Shown: in pieces, positions 21,014 through 30,385 of the stretch
Numbering within the stretch: position 1 is the first letter of the stretch
How the letters are laid out: every line of letters starts with the position of its first letter
DNA from: Closterium sp. NIES-65
Lineage: Eukaryota > Streptophyta > Zygnematophyceae > Desmidiales > Closteriaceae
Length of the DNA: 64,000 nucleotides
Direction: 5' to 3'
NCBI GenBank assembly: GCA_948144175.1
Contig: CANXME010002420.1
Coordinates: forward strand, 248,001-312,000
The notes under the pieces: generated by a model
Told to the model about the DNA's origin: nothing
Databases searched by the model: none
What the model saw: the letters and a program-made list of their open reading frames with translations, nothing else
Made by a program: the position numbers and the translations under genes

Positions 21014-24000
21014 TCAATTGTTCTCAGGGCGACCACTGGCCCATGTGGTGTCCTTATGAGGCGCGAGAATAGCCTCCACTTCTTTCAGCATTGTCTCATC
21101 AATGCCTCGCTCAGCTGCTTCGATAACCGCTGCCACATTCTCCCGCACCTGCTCACACAACAAGTGAAAAGCGAGGGACACAGAGCTCATTTGGCACTTG
21201 ATCCCGTTGATGCCTCGCCTTGCAGCCTCAATCACTGCTACTGCTACATTCTCCCTCACCTGCACGCGCAGAGAAGGGCAGGAGCTAGCATGGAACTTGG
21301 AATACAATCCACGTGCGTATCTTGCACCCAGGGAACATGAAAAAAAAAGAAAAAAAGAGAGGACACATGAAGTTATGATTGCTACCCAGCCCACACAGCA
21401 ACACTTCAACGCGTCACTTCCCGATACTCCCAACATTTCGTCCCTCACCTGCTGCACTGTGCTCATGCCCACAAGCGTCGTGGTGATGGCTGGGTTGAGC
21501 GTTGCAAACTGGAGGGCCAGTGCGGGTGATCAGCCTCCCTGCTGCTACACACACCGCCACACCACTGCTACTCACACAAGCACCGTTTCAAACGCTCATC
21601 ACCCAACAACCTTCAAACGCTTCTCCCCTCTCACCTGCTTCACTGTGCTCATGCCCACATCGTGACGGCTGGGTTGAGCGTTGTGAATTGGAGGGCCAAC
21701 CGACGCACTCACTCCCCTTCCTACCATGCACACCACCACACCTTTCCCTACTGGTGATTGAACGCTTCTCCCCCCTCACCTGCTGCACTGTGCTCATGCC
21801 CACAAGCGTCGTGGTGATGGCTGGGTTGAGCGTTGCAAACAGGAGAACATCAAACTCCTGGTTACTATGCTTATTGCTCACTACACGACACTGCCAACAT
21901 TTCTCCCCTCGAGGTGACTTTTGAGTCGACTCAAAAGTCACCTCGTTACCATGGCACATTTCTCCCCTCACCTGCTGCACCGTGCTCATGCCCACAAGCG
22001 TCGTCGTGATGGCGGGGTTGAGCGTTGCGAATTGGAGGGCCAGGCGGGGCAGCGATGCTCCCCGCTGCTGACAGGCCAGTGCTGCTGCCTTGCATGCATC
22101 CTGACAGTTACGAAGACAGAGCGGAAGAGAGAGGGAGTATTGTTATAGTCTCTAAGTGAAAAAAAAAACGTTCTATCCAGTCTAACTTCGAGAGAGGGCA
22201 AGAAGGAGGGCACTGCTAAGCCACGAGCTGGATTGAGTGTGGCAAATAGAAGGCCCAGTCGGGGAAGCGATGCTCCCCGCTGCTGACAGGCCAGAGCTGC
22301 CGCCTTGCGAGGCGCCTCAAAAGTCGGTAGGTGCCTAGAAAAATGCTGACAGGCCAGTGCTGCCGCCTTGCATGCATCCTGATGGTGAGAATGACAGAGG
22401 GAGGGAGGGGGGCAGGCGACAGGCATGCGAAAGGCCAGCGAAGGGCAGGCGTGGAATGATCCCCACATGAGTCTGCCTTGCTTTCAAAGTGCGTGTTGAT
22501 TCGACTCAAAACACACCTGAGTCGACTCAAAACACACCTGAGTCGACTCAAAACACACCTGAGTCGACTCAAAACACACCTGAGTCGACTCAAAACACAC
22601 CTGAGTCGACTCAAAACACGAGAGGCCAGCGAAGGGCGGGCCTGAAATGATCCCAACATGAGTCTGACTTGCTTTCCACTATTTGGAGCCACATACCTTG
22701 AGGGGCTGCGGTGCGGGGTGCCAGGAGGGGGGTCCCTGGGGGGTGAGCAGGCCCATAGAGAGAGGAGACGCGCTGATGACTCCCACGCCCTGCTGCTGCA
22801 GCCACGGCAGCAGCGGCCCAAGCGTCGTGTCGTTGAGTGAGTAGTGGCAGTAGGAGAGGATGAGATCGAGAGCGCCGGGAGAGAGGCGGGGGAGAACGGA
22901 TCGATAGACGGAGAGAGGGAGGCCTGTGATGCCGATGAATCGGATCTTGCTGGCCGCTTTCAGCTCCTGGAGGGCCGGGATTGTCTCATTCACGATCTGG
23001 GGACGGGGAGGAGGGGAGGAAAAGGGGGAGAGAGAGGGGAGGGGGATTGATGGCATGTTTGATGGGAGGAGAGATGTCAGATTGAAACCAGGGAGCAGTG
23101 GGAGTAGCGCTGAACAATGTCTAGATACAGAGTAGCTTTGAGTCAACTCAAAACTAGGAACAAGGGAGCAGTAGGAGCGGCACTGAACAATGTCCGCCCA
23201 CTCCCACTGCTCCCTTGCTCCCATCTGTCCAGATACAGCGTCTGCAGCCTGCCTGGCACAGCTCTCCTTTTTTTGAGTCGACTCAAAAACAAGGGAGCAG
23301 TGGGAGTGGCACTGAACAATGTCCAGATACAGCGCTTGCAGCCTGGCACAGCTCTCCTCCACGCTTTTTCTGACCTGATCCGCATTGTCCATCGCTCACC
23401 TGATCCAGACTCCCAAACTCAATGTCGTGGCACTGCACGATATCCAGGTAAGGCGTCTGCAGCCGCGCACAGCTCTCCTCACCTGATCCAAGGATCCAGC
23501 TCTCCTTCACGCCACACTCCTTCTGATCCGATCTGCACCGGTCTATCTCTCCCGCTCACCTGATCCAACGATCCAAATTCAATGGCATGGCACTGCATGA
23601 TATCCAAGTAAGGTGTCTGCAGCCTGGCACAGCTCTCCTCCACGCTCTTTCTGATCCGATCCGCGCTGAATTCGAATTCGTCCTGCCCGTACCGCCCCAC
23701 CTTGGTGGCAACCACACATACACACCCTTCCCCTCCTCCTGCCTCCTCACCTGATCCAGACTTCCAAACTCAATGTCGTGGCACTGAACGATATCCAGGT
23801 AAGGTGTCTGCAGCCGCGCACAGCTCTCCTCCACGCTCTTTCTGATCCGATCCGCGCTGAAGTCGAATTCGTCCTGCCCGTACCGCCCCACCTTGGTAGC
23901 AATTACCACATCCTCCCGCGGGCATGGCAGCGTGGCAATGGCACGCCCTAGTACGGTCTCGGCTCGTGTGGAGCCGTAGAACCTGCAAAAGTGGAGAGCC

Positions 24001-24016
24001 GCAAAGGTGGAGAGAG

Positions 24017-24096
<80 letters not shown>

Positions 24097-25019
24097 GAAG
24101 CACTGGAATCAATCAAGTCAAACCCGTCCTCCCCATACCGCCCCACCTTGGTGGCAAGCAGCAGCACCACGTCTCCCCGCCCGCGCGCGCACGGCAGCGT
24201 GGCGATAGCCCGTCCTGGCCCTGACTCTGCTCAGGTAGACCCGTAGAACCTGCAGGCAGGGAGCAGAAGGCGGAGGGAGGGGAGGGGAGCAAGCACTGGA
24301 ACCAAACTCGTCGATTTTTGAGGCGCCTAAAAAATCGTCCAAGTTTTGAGGCGCCTCAGAAGGCGGAGGGAGGGGAGGGGAGCAAGAACTGGAACCAAAC
24401 TCGTCCTGCCCGGGTGGAACCCGTCGAACCTGGAAGCACGGGTCTGCGGGTACAAGGAGATAAAACACTGAAGGCGGTCTCATCTGGGCTGGGCCGTACC
24501 GCCCCTGTCCTCGCGCCCTCCTACTCGTCGATCGCGTCGAGCACACCTTTTATCAGTGACACATGACACGACCAACTAGACTAAGGACACGTACGGCGAG
24601 ACGTCAAAGAGGTTAATTCCGAGTTTAACGGCCTCGTGCACGGCCCGCACGCCCTCCTCCTCGTCGATCTCCTCGAATACGCTCCCCAACGGCGACGCAC
24701 CGAAACTCACGATCGAGAGGTCCAGACCCGTGCGACCCAGCGGGCGACGCGGCAGCGACATCGCAGTCGTCGCAGCGTCGGTCGCCGTCGCAGCGTCGGT
24801 CGGGAACGAATGAGCGGCGGAAAATCGAGAGCGAAGGACGGGGGATGCGGAAGTTAGAGGCGCTGCGGAAACTGCGAGGTAGGTGCGGCGGTAGCTCGTG
24901 GAAAGGCGAGGAGAGCTGAGGTGTAGACGACGAGCGGCACTAAATAGGCAGAGCGGGGTTTCCAACGGTGAGCAGTGATGTCGAAAGTTCAGATTTCTCG
25001 CGTGGAGATTCAGGGTCAT
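21014..25019 (-). CDS. GalDH: L-galactose dehydrogenase
   Basis: Aldo/keto-reductase that oxidises L-galactose to L-galactono-1,4-lactone in plant ascorbate synthesis, normally cytosolic. Exons: 24761-24595, 23982-23751, 22996-22697, 22100-21972, 21148-21014. Phases fit (2,0,0,0), giving 320 aa, close to the usual length near 319. Recognisable: PLGRTGL and SFGASPLGSVF at the start, VVIATKVGRYGQDEFDFSA, DIVQCHDIEFGSLDQ, FIGITGLPLSVYRSVLP, ILSYCHYSLNDTTLGPLLPW, GVGVISASPLSMGLLTPQGP, TTTLVGMSTVQQ, and KEVEAILAPHKDTTWASG at the end. The Tyr of SPYYGG is Phe here (SP|FYGS across the first intron). I chose Met at 24761; the frame is open to a Met at 25019, which would add 86 basic, Ser-rich residues that could be a transit peptide or just leader. 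Decayed extra copies of exons 2, 4 and 5 fill the introns. Confidence 0.92.
21910..21945. repeat. Palindrome, TCGA core
   Basis: 36-bp perfect palindrome (arms CGAGGTGAC). ACATTTCTCCCCTC occurs directly on both sides. Confidence 0.9.
22307..22325. repeat. Half palindrome, GCGC core
   Basis: GAGGCGCCTCAAAAGTC between two copies of TGCTGACAGGCCAG(A/T)GCTGC; the left arm is missing. Confidence 0.7.
22497..22620. repeat. Tandem array of the TCGA palindrome arm
   Basis: Six copies of a 21-bp unit GAGTCGACTCAAAACACACC(T), led by an inverted arm GTGCGTGTTGA. The array separates two copies of AGGCCAGCGAAGGGC...CATGAGTCTG. Confidence 0.9.
23090..23735 (-). repeat. Extra copies of the 3' half of GalDH exon 2
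   Basis: At least four partial copies (ends near 23562, 23401, 23290 and 23155) repeat ESCARLQTPYLDIVQCH-coding sequence. The 23562 copy keeps a donor and reads like exon 2 with MQCHAIEFGSLDQ. TCGA-type palindromes at 23137-23153 (imperfect, AGTCAACT) and 23271-23288 lie at copy borders. Confidence 0.82.
23271..23288. repeat. Palindrome, TCGA core
   Basis: Exact 18-bp TTTTGAGTCGACTCAAAA; both sides carry GGGAGCAGTGGGAGTGGCAC-type sequence. Confidence 0.88.
24007..24091. repeat. (GA)n microsatellite in GalDH intron 1
   Basis: About 85 bp of GA dinucleotides upstream of the exon 2 acceptor (CT repeats on the coding strand). Confidence 0.9.
24105..24440 (-). repeat. Extra copies of the 5' half of GalDH exon 2 with two GCGC palindromes
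   Basis: 24110-24250 repeats exon 2 from the acceptor to ATKVGRYGEDGFD, out of frame. A further start copy lies near 24428. AGAAGGCGGAGGGAGGGGAG...CCAAACTCGTC is duplicated directly, and the junction (24315-24358) holds TTTTTGAGGCGCCTAAAAAA and TTTTGAGGCGCCTCA. Confidence 0.82.
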
Positions 25020-25786
25020 GCCTTGGTCACTCGGCTCGAGGAGAAAATGCGGCGCAGGGAACGGAGGAGTGCGGGAAACGTGTAGTCAATAGTGACGCGA
25101 ACTAGCGTATGTTCTCGTGTTCTGATGAGTAAGATCGGATCAGGCAACCCAGCCAAGATGGTAGTGTACCGAGAAACAAGAGGCACTCGCCCAGGCGAAG
25201 ACGCGAACTATATAAACCAATGAACTGTTGTGACAGCTGTTCGCAAAGGCGTCATTTCGTGTGCTCCAGTGTAAAATTTGGCCTTGGTAGCGCAGCGAAA
25301 TCGAATGGGTAACATCGGATTTCAGCTGTTTTCGTGAACTCGCCCAAACTGGAACTCGATTCATTCAGCACCCAACTAATTGGGGAATACCTGAGTTGAG
25401 CCTAAATATTGATTAATTAGTCAAATACTTCAACTGGTCCAGATTCTAGTCGCTTCGCGAACCACGCCATGTCGTAAACCCCCTGTTACTGCGGACTGAG
25501 GTTTGAGACGTTTCAAATCAACGCCTTATTAGTGGTTTCGAGTGAGAGCCATTGATTGACGCCTACTAGTAGAAGTAGCTTGTCGAACCACACGGGCCGT
25601 TGAATCACGCGTTACTGCAGACCGCTGCGTGAGTCGACCCAGAAATTGGTCCGATGCAAACTGATAGTTGTTACGAAGGGCCTAGTAGTATTTGCTACTA
25701 GTTGATCCGAAGCGGCCTTTAGAAAGGTCATTGATCCGAAACGGCCTAATAGTTACTAGCAGTAGCCTGTCTAACCGCTTCGGGCC
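25020..25786. other. Divergent intergenic region with copies of the zinc-finger gene start
   Basis: Separates the divergent GalDH and zinc-finger genes and presumably holds both promoters. From 25460 there are two decayed copies of the downstream gene's start (near 25467 and 25590, sharing GTTACTGCGGACTG-like sequence with 25795). The first ends in a palindrome, GTTTGAGACGTTTCAAAT, at 25501-25518. Confidence 0.65.
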
Positions 25787-28301
25787 ATGAACCGTGTGTT
25801 ACTGCGGACTGTCGGCATCGTGGGAGGAGGCTTCGTGGCCGTTTCCGTCACGTCGTCGCTGTGCCTGAGAGCTGCGACTGCAGTGCTGGAAAAACGACGA
25901 GTGAGTCCGTCTGCTCATCCCCCTCTTTCCCCCTTCCCTTTTCTTACTCCGTTCCGCCCTCTCCCTCAACCCCGCTTACTCTCCGCTCATACCTCTTCGA
26001 AGTCGTCGCTGTGTCTGAGGGCTGCGACTACATTGTTGGAAAAACGACGAGTGAGCTCGCCTGCCCATCCCCCTCCGGTCCCTCCCCGTCCTTCCCATCC
26101 CCTTTTCCTCCAACCCTGCACCCTGCTTTGAGGTTATTTTTGAGGCGCCTAAAAAATCTGCTCGTCTGCCCATCCCCCTCCCGTCCCTCCCCCCCTTCTC
26201 ATCCCCCTTTCCTCCAACCCTGCACCCTGCTTTCTCACCGGCTCATCCCCTCGCTCGCCCACGTTGTTGCTCTTCCTGAGGTAACAACTGCGGTGCTGGA
26301 GAAAAATCGACAACGTCTCCAATCCCCCTTTCCCCTCCCTCCCCTCCCTCCCTCCCTCCCTCCCTCCCTCCCTCCCTCCCTCCCTCCCTCCCTCCCTCCC
26401 TCCCTCCCTCCCTCCCTCCCTCCCTCCCTCCCTCCCTCCCTCCCTCCCTTTCTTGCGTTTCTGTTTCCCTCCCCCTTCTCCTCCCTCACCTACTTTCCTA
26501 TCTTCCCCTCTCCCTCTCTCTGTCTCTCCCTCTGTATCTCCCTCCCTTCCTAACGTATGTAGCTCATTATGTGCTAATCCCATTGCTCATGCGCTATCCC
26601 ATTTCTCTGTGATCTTTTACTGTGCTCATTATGTGCTATCCCATTTCTCTGTGATCTTTTACTGTGCTCATTACGTGCTATCCCATTTCTCTGTGATCTT
26701 TTACTTCGCTTCCCTTTCCCATATGCGGCAAGGCCGTCCCTCCTTGCACAGAGCGCCAATGCAAGCTGTTTTAATGTTGTCATTTGTGTGGTTCCAGTCG
26801 TATCAAGAGTACACTCAGTAATTCCCACAAGTACCATCGTTCATCTCCACTTCCTTTTCGCACATAGCCCAATATGGCCCCCTTGCACCGTCTGTCAAAG
26901 CAGGTGGTTTAACCCATGCCACTTGTGGGTTTTTTGGGATTCGTTTTTTTTGCCGATATACTTCTTCCCCATACCCTCCGTGTGTCCAGTCTTAACCCAC
27001 TTCCCTTTCCCATCTGGTCCTAGCCTGCCGTCCAAGCACCATGTGTGAAACGAAGCTGCTGTACCCTAGTCAACTGTGTGTTTTCGGACATTCAAAGATG
27101 CCCACTAACCCTATCACTCAACCCACTTCCCTTCGCCACATAGGCCAAGGCTGCCCCTCCTTACACCGTGTGCCAAAGGGAGCGGTTCTACGGTCTACCC
27201 TTGTCAGTTGTGCCGATCAGCGGAGAAGATCCAATGGAGCCCACTGGCTGACTGACCTGACCCTGTGCTGCCTCTTCCATGCATATGCCCCACATGCAAA
27301 GAGGTGACTTTTGAGTCGACTCAAAAGTCTCAGTTGTGTTGATCAGCGGGGAAGATTAGTGGAGTCCTCTCGCTGACCTTGTGCTGCCTCGGCCACCCAT
27401 ATGCCCCACATGCTACGGCAACAAGATTTGACGGAGTGACGGCTTTCTTCTTTCACCTCCCCTTTCCTTCCCCACATAGACCAAGACCGCCCCTCCTTGC
27501 ACCGTGTGTCAAGGCAAGCGGTTCTACCCTTGTCAGCTGTGTCGATCTTCGGGAAAAGCAATTCTGCCCATGCTCATCTTCTTGCATACCCCTCCAATAA
27601 ACCCCATCTTTCAACCCCAGTTCCCTTCCACCTAGGCCAAGACTGCTCCCCCTTTCACCGTGTGTCAAGGCAAGCGGTTCTACCCTTGTCAGTTGTGTCG
27701 ATCTTTGGGGAAAACAACTCTGCCCATGCGCATCTTCTTGCATACCCTTCCAGTAAACCCCATCTTTCAACCCCACTTCCCTTCCATCTAGGCCAAGACT
27801 GCTCCCTTTTGCACCGTGTGTCAAGGCAAGCGGTTCTACCCTTGTCAGCTGTGCCGATCAGCGGGGAAGATTCAGTGGAGCCCACTCGCTGACCCTGTGC
27901 TGCCTCGGCCATGCATGCATATGCCCCACATAAACCTCATTTCAATTCCAATCTTCTCCCCCTCACAGGTCAAGACTGCCCCCCCTTGCACCGTGTGTCA
28001 AGGCAAGCGGTTTTACCCGTGTCAGTTGTGCCGATCAGCGGGGAAGATTCAGTGGAGTCCTTTAGCTGACCCTGTGCTGCCTCGGCCATGCATATGCCCC
28101 ACATGCAAAGGCAACAAGTGCGTTACAGTGTCTAAGTGTTTTTTTTTTTGCGTCCGTGCTGTAGCCCCCATCATGCGTTGAAGCATCTTGGTGTTTTTGT
28201 TTTCAATGTCAGTGCTCATATTGATTCATTGCCATGTCTGCTTGCTTGATACGTGCAGGATCCAAAAATGTTTGAACTGCGCTGGAAGAGGTTATGTTTA
28301 G
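25787..28301 (+). CDS. Small DnaJ-type cysteine-rich zinc-finger protein
   Basis: Three exons 25787-25900, 27969-28117 and 28259-28301; phases 0 and 2 agree and give 101 aa. The N-terminus (MNRVLLRTVGIVGGGFVAVS) is a short hydrophobic segment, possibly an organelle signal or membrane anchor. The rest carries four CxxC pairs: PPCTVCQGKR, YPCQLCRSAG, CICPTCKGNK and KCLNCAGRGYV. This spacing is like the DnaJ cysteine-rich domain and plant BSD2-like small chaperone proteins, with no J domain. A zinc-dependent protein-folding role is inferred from the family. Intron 1 (about 2 kb) is filled with partial copies of exons 1 and 2; the last exon 2 copy is the only one with clean acceptor, frame and donor. 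Confidence 0.85.
26137..26156. repeat. Palindrome, GCGC core
   Basis: ATTTTTGAGGCGCCTAAAAA. CCAACCCTGCACCCTGCTTT ends the copy on its left and recurs at 26215-26234. Confidence 0.85.
26335..26451. repeat. (CCCT)n microsatellite
   Basis: About 115 bp of TCCC repeats in intron 1 of the zinc-finger gene. Confidence 0.9.
27306..27329. repeat. Palindrome, TCGA core
   Basis: 24-bp perfect palindrome (arms GACTTTTGAG) at the truncated left end of an exon 2 copy that begins TCAGTTGTGTTGATCAGCGG. Confidence 0.9.
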
Positions 28302-28610
28302 TAACTTTCAATGAATCCAATTCTTGTGCCATCTCCATGCTCCCTAAGATTTGAAATGCATGGCTTCCATGCTGAACACATTCAAATCACATTATGCTCG
28401 TGCTACTGTACGGAGAAAATTAACTTGTCACCTACACTCTATCTTGGAGATTGTAAAAGGAAACGAGGAAACTCAGTAGTGGAGTCAAATCCTTCACACA
28501 CACATCTCCTCTGCAGTTGTCTGATGGTGATGCCTCTGGACTCTCTGGTGACACTTAGTGATCTGGACTCTTGGAATATTGTTCCACCATTTCGTGTAGA
28601 TTCCGTCGAA

Positions 28611-29846
28611 ATGGCTGCCGTTTCTTCCGCGCTCGTGTCAGCTGCCTCTCCCCCTCGAGATTCCTTGGTTCTGCTTCTAATGAAGGGTCATCCAGGCAGC
28701 GGTAAAAGCACACTCGCTCGAAGCCTCGCACGATCCCTACGCTGGCCACTAGTCGATAAAGACGTCTTTCGCGACGCGACGATGCTTCTAGAACGGCCGG
28801 ACGGACCGTGCGCGACTCCCGTCGACGCACGTGTGCTGAACAGCCTATCATACGATGCCATGTGGCAGATGGCAGAGGTCCAGCTAGATCTAGGTTTATC
28901 CGTGGTTGTCGATTGTCCTCTAGCGCACGAGGCGCTTTTTAAAGCCGGCGTGGCGCTCGGTACGCGTGTCGGAGCTGAGGTTGCGTTGATCGAGTGCCAC
29001 GTGTCGGATTTGGACACGTGGAAGCGGAGGATCCAGTCCCGTGCAGCGGCTGCTCTGTCTGACGGTCGACCATCAGAAAACGTCGAGAATTGTGAGGGAA
29101 GCTGCCGGCCGTCTGTTCTTAGCCAACCACATGCTGGAAGCAACAGAGGGAATAACGAGAGCTCGGGAGCTAGTGCTGGAACTGTTTCTGTGAGTTCTGA
29201 CGGAGCAAGCGAGATGGTTCCTGCCGCTATAAGAGCAGACGGAAAAGAAGCAATACACAGGCAGACAGAGCTGGTTAGACGCGTTAGTGATTCTAATGAT
29301 GTGAGCGAGCATGAAAGAAGAGGGGAAATTAAGATGGAAAGTGCGAGTGAGAGTGAAAAGCAACAGACCGTAGACAGGTTGAAGTTTACAGCGCGCATGC
29401 ACACAGACTCAGGAAGACGCGGGAGTAAAAATGATGATGTGAGCGTGCAGGAAAGAGGAGGGGACAGCGCGAGTGAGAGTGAAAAGCAACAGACTGCAGA
29501 CAGGTTGAGTTTTACAGAGCGCATGCACACAGACTCAGGCGGAGGCGGGTGTAGAGACGATGATGTGAGCAGTCAGGAAAGTGGAGGGGACAGCGCGAGT
29601 GAAAGAGGGACTAGGATTGAGAGTGAGAGGGGGAAAGCGGCAGGAGTAAGTTTGAAGGGGCGGTGGCACCGGCCGGCTTGTTGGGAGGACATGCAGGAAC
29701 TTCTGGATAGGTACAACGGCTGCTGGACCTACCCCACAGGTTCGGTACCGAAGCTGATGATAGACACGGGGATTGTGGGTCCGGATGAAGCTCTGGCCAT
29801 GGCTTTGGGTTGGTTACAAACTGCCCTGGTGCTTAGGAGAAACTGA
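28611..29846 (+). CDS. P-loop kinase-like protein (AAA_33 / zeta-like fold)
   Basis: 411 aa, apparently without introns. Walker A GHPGSGKST at residues 26-34; DKDVFRD follows and a Walker B-like strand VVVDCPL lies near residue 98. A lid segment WKRRIQSRA precedes a low-complexity region. This matches plant P-loop proteins that phosphorylate or hydrolyse small substrates; the substrate is unknown. Residues about 240-345 hold three imperfect repeats (SASESEKQQTxDRL...MHTDSG). The C-terminal part has CWEDMQELLDRYNGCW and a conserved-looking IDTGIVGPDEALAMAL. I chose Met 28611 because homology starts there; the frame is open to 28311, only 10 bp after the zinc-finger stop. Confidence 0.78.
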   Translation: MAAVSSALVSAASPPRDSLVLLLMKGHPGSGKSTLARSLARSLRWPLVDKDVFRDATMLLERPDGPCATPVDARVLNSLSYDAMWQMAEVQLDLGLSVVVDCPLAHEALFKAGVALGTRVGAEVALIECHVSDLDTWKRRIQSRAAAALSDGRPSENVENCEGSCRPSVLSQPHAGSNRGNNESSGASAGTVSVSSDGASEMVPAAIRADGKEAIHRQTELVRRVSDSNDVSEHERRGEIKMESASESEKQQTVDRLKFTARMHTDSGRRGSKNDDVSVQERGGDSASESEKQQTADRLSFTERMHTDSGGGGCRDDDVSSQESGGDSASERGTRIESERGKAAGVSLKGRWHRPACWEDMQELLDRYNGCWTYPTGSVPKLMIDTGIVGPDEALAMALGWLQTALVLRRN

Positions 29847-29884
29847 GTATGCTTTATCTATCTCACCAGCTCTTCACCTCTTAG

Positions 29885-29970
29885 ACACAACGACTGTGGG
29901 CCCAGACCCAGACGAAGCACTGGCGCTGGCGTTGGCCTGCTTGGAATCTGCCTTGGTGATCGGGAAATAC
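29885..29970 (+). repeat. Copy of the 3' end of the P-loop gene
   Basis: LDTTTVGPDPDEALALALAC-coding sequence repeats the gene's last 25 codons (IDTGIVGPDEALAMAL) just after its stop. Either a decayed duplicate or an alternative last exon. Confidence 0.7.
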
Positions 29971-30385
29971 CGAGGAAGGGCTATATACACTTCATCTTAT
30001 CCCGCCCGCACCGCATTGTGTAAAATAGTGAATCCGTTTTTTGTCCGATAGGGATTACATACCGTATGTTCAATTTGGATAGAGCTGTACAAGAAAGCCC
30101 TGGGCTCCTGTATTGTGCTGGTGACATGTTTTCATCAGGTTACCATGCTGCCGCGGCCAAACTTGCATTTGTCAAGGCAATGATTCCTGGCAATGCTTGT
30201 ACTAATAATTCCTTGTCTTCTGCCATAATGCTTGTACTGTAGTACGGTACTGTAGTACTGCTATTGCCATTGTAGCAACTGGGCATATGTATGTGCATTA
30301 TGGATTGGGTTGGTTCTTTCATCCACCTGTCATATGATAACATGTCATCCTGCGAGCTCCAACCACACTTTGTCGTTTGCCTACA
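29971..30385. other. Convergent intergenic region
   Basis: Between the plus-strand P-loop gene and the minus-strand kinase tail. An AT-richer segment with a small repeat (GTACTGTAGTACGGTACTGTAG) at 30230-30260; nothing else recognised. Confidence 0.5.

Larger units (their letters stand above)
21150..22500 (-). repeat. Extra copies of GalDH exons 4 and 5
   Basis: Exon 5 start recurs near 21260. Exon 4 ends (LVGMSTVQQ then GTGAGG donor) recur near 21447, 21642 and 21783, and exon 4 starts near 22318 and 22380. Several keep a donor but lose the acceptor. Palindromes at 21910-21945 and 22307-22325 sit exactly between copies. Confidence 0.8.
25985..27930 (+). repeat. Tandem partial copies of zinc-finger exons 1 and 2
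   Basis: Exon 1 ends recur near 25998-26052 (SSLCLRAATTLLEKRR with a GTGAGC donor) and 26262-26320. Exon 2 recurs in decayed form near 26720, 26870, 27030, 27150, 27330, 27480, 27640 and 27790; the last three encode CTVCQGKRFYPCQLCR. Palindromes at 26137-26156 (GCGC) and 27306-27329 (TCGA) mark two junctions. Confidence 0.85.

Noticed and set aside
22497-22620. CRISPR-like direct repeat array
   Set aside because: 21-bp units abut each other with no unique spacers.
28311-28610. 100-residue N-terminal extension of the P-loop protein
   Set aside because: No recognisable content, begins 10 bp after the previous gene's stop, and the family similarity begins at Met 28611.
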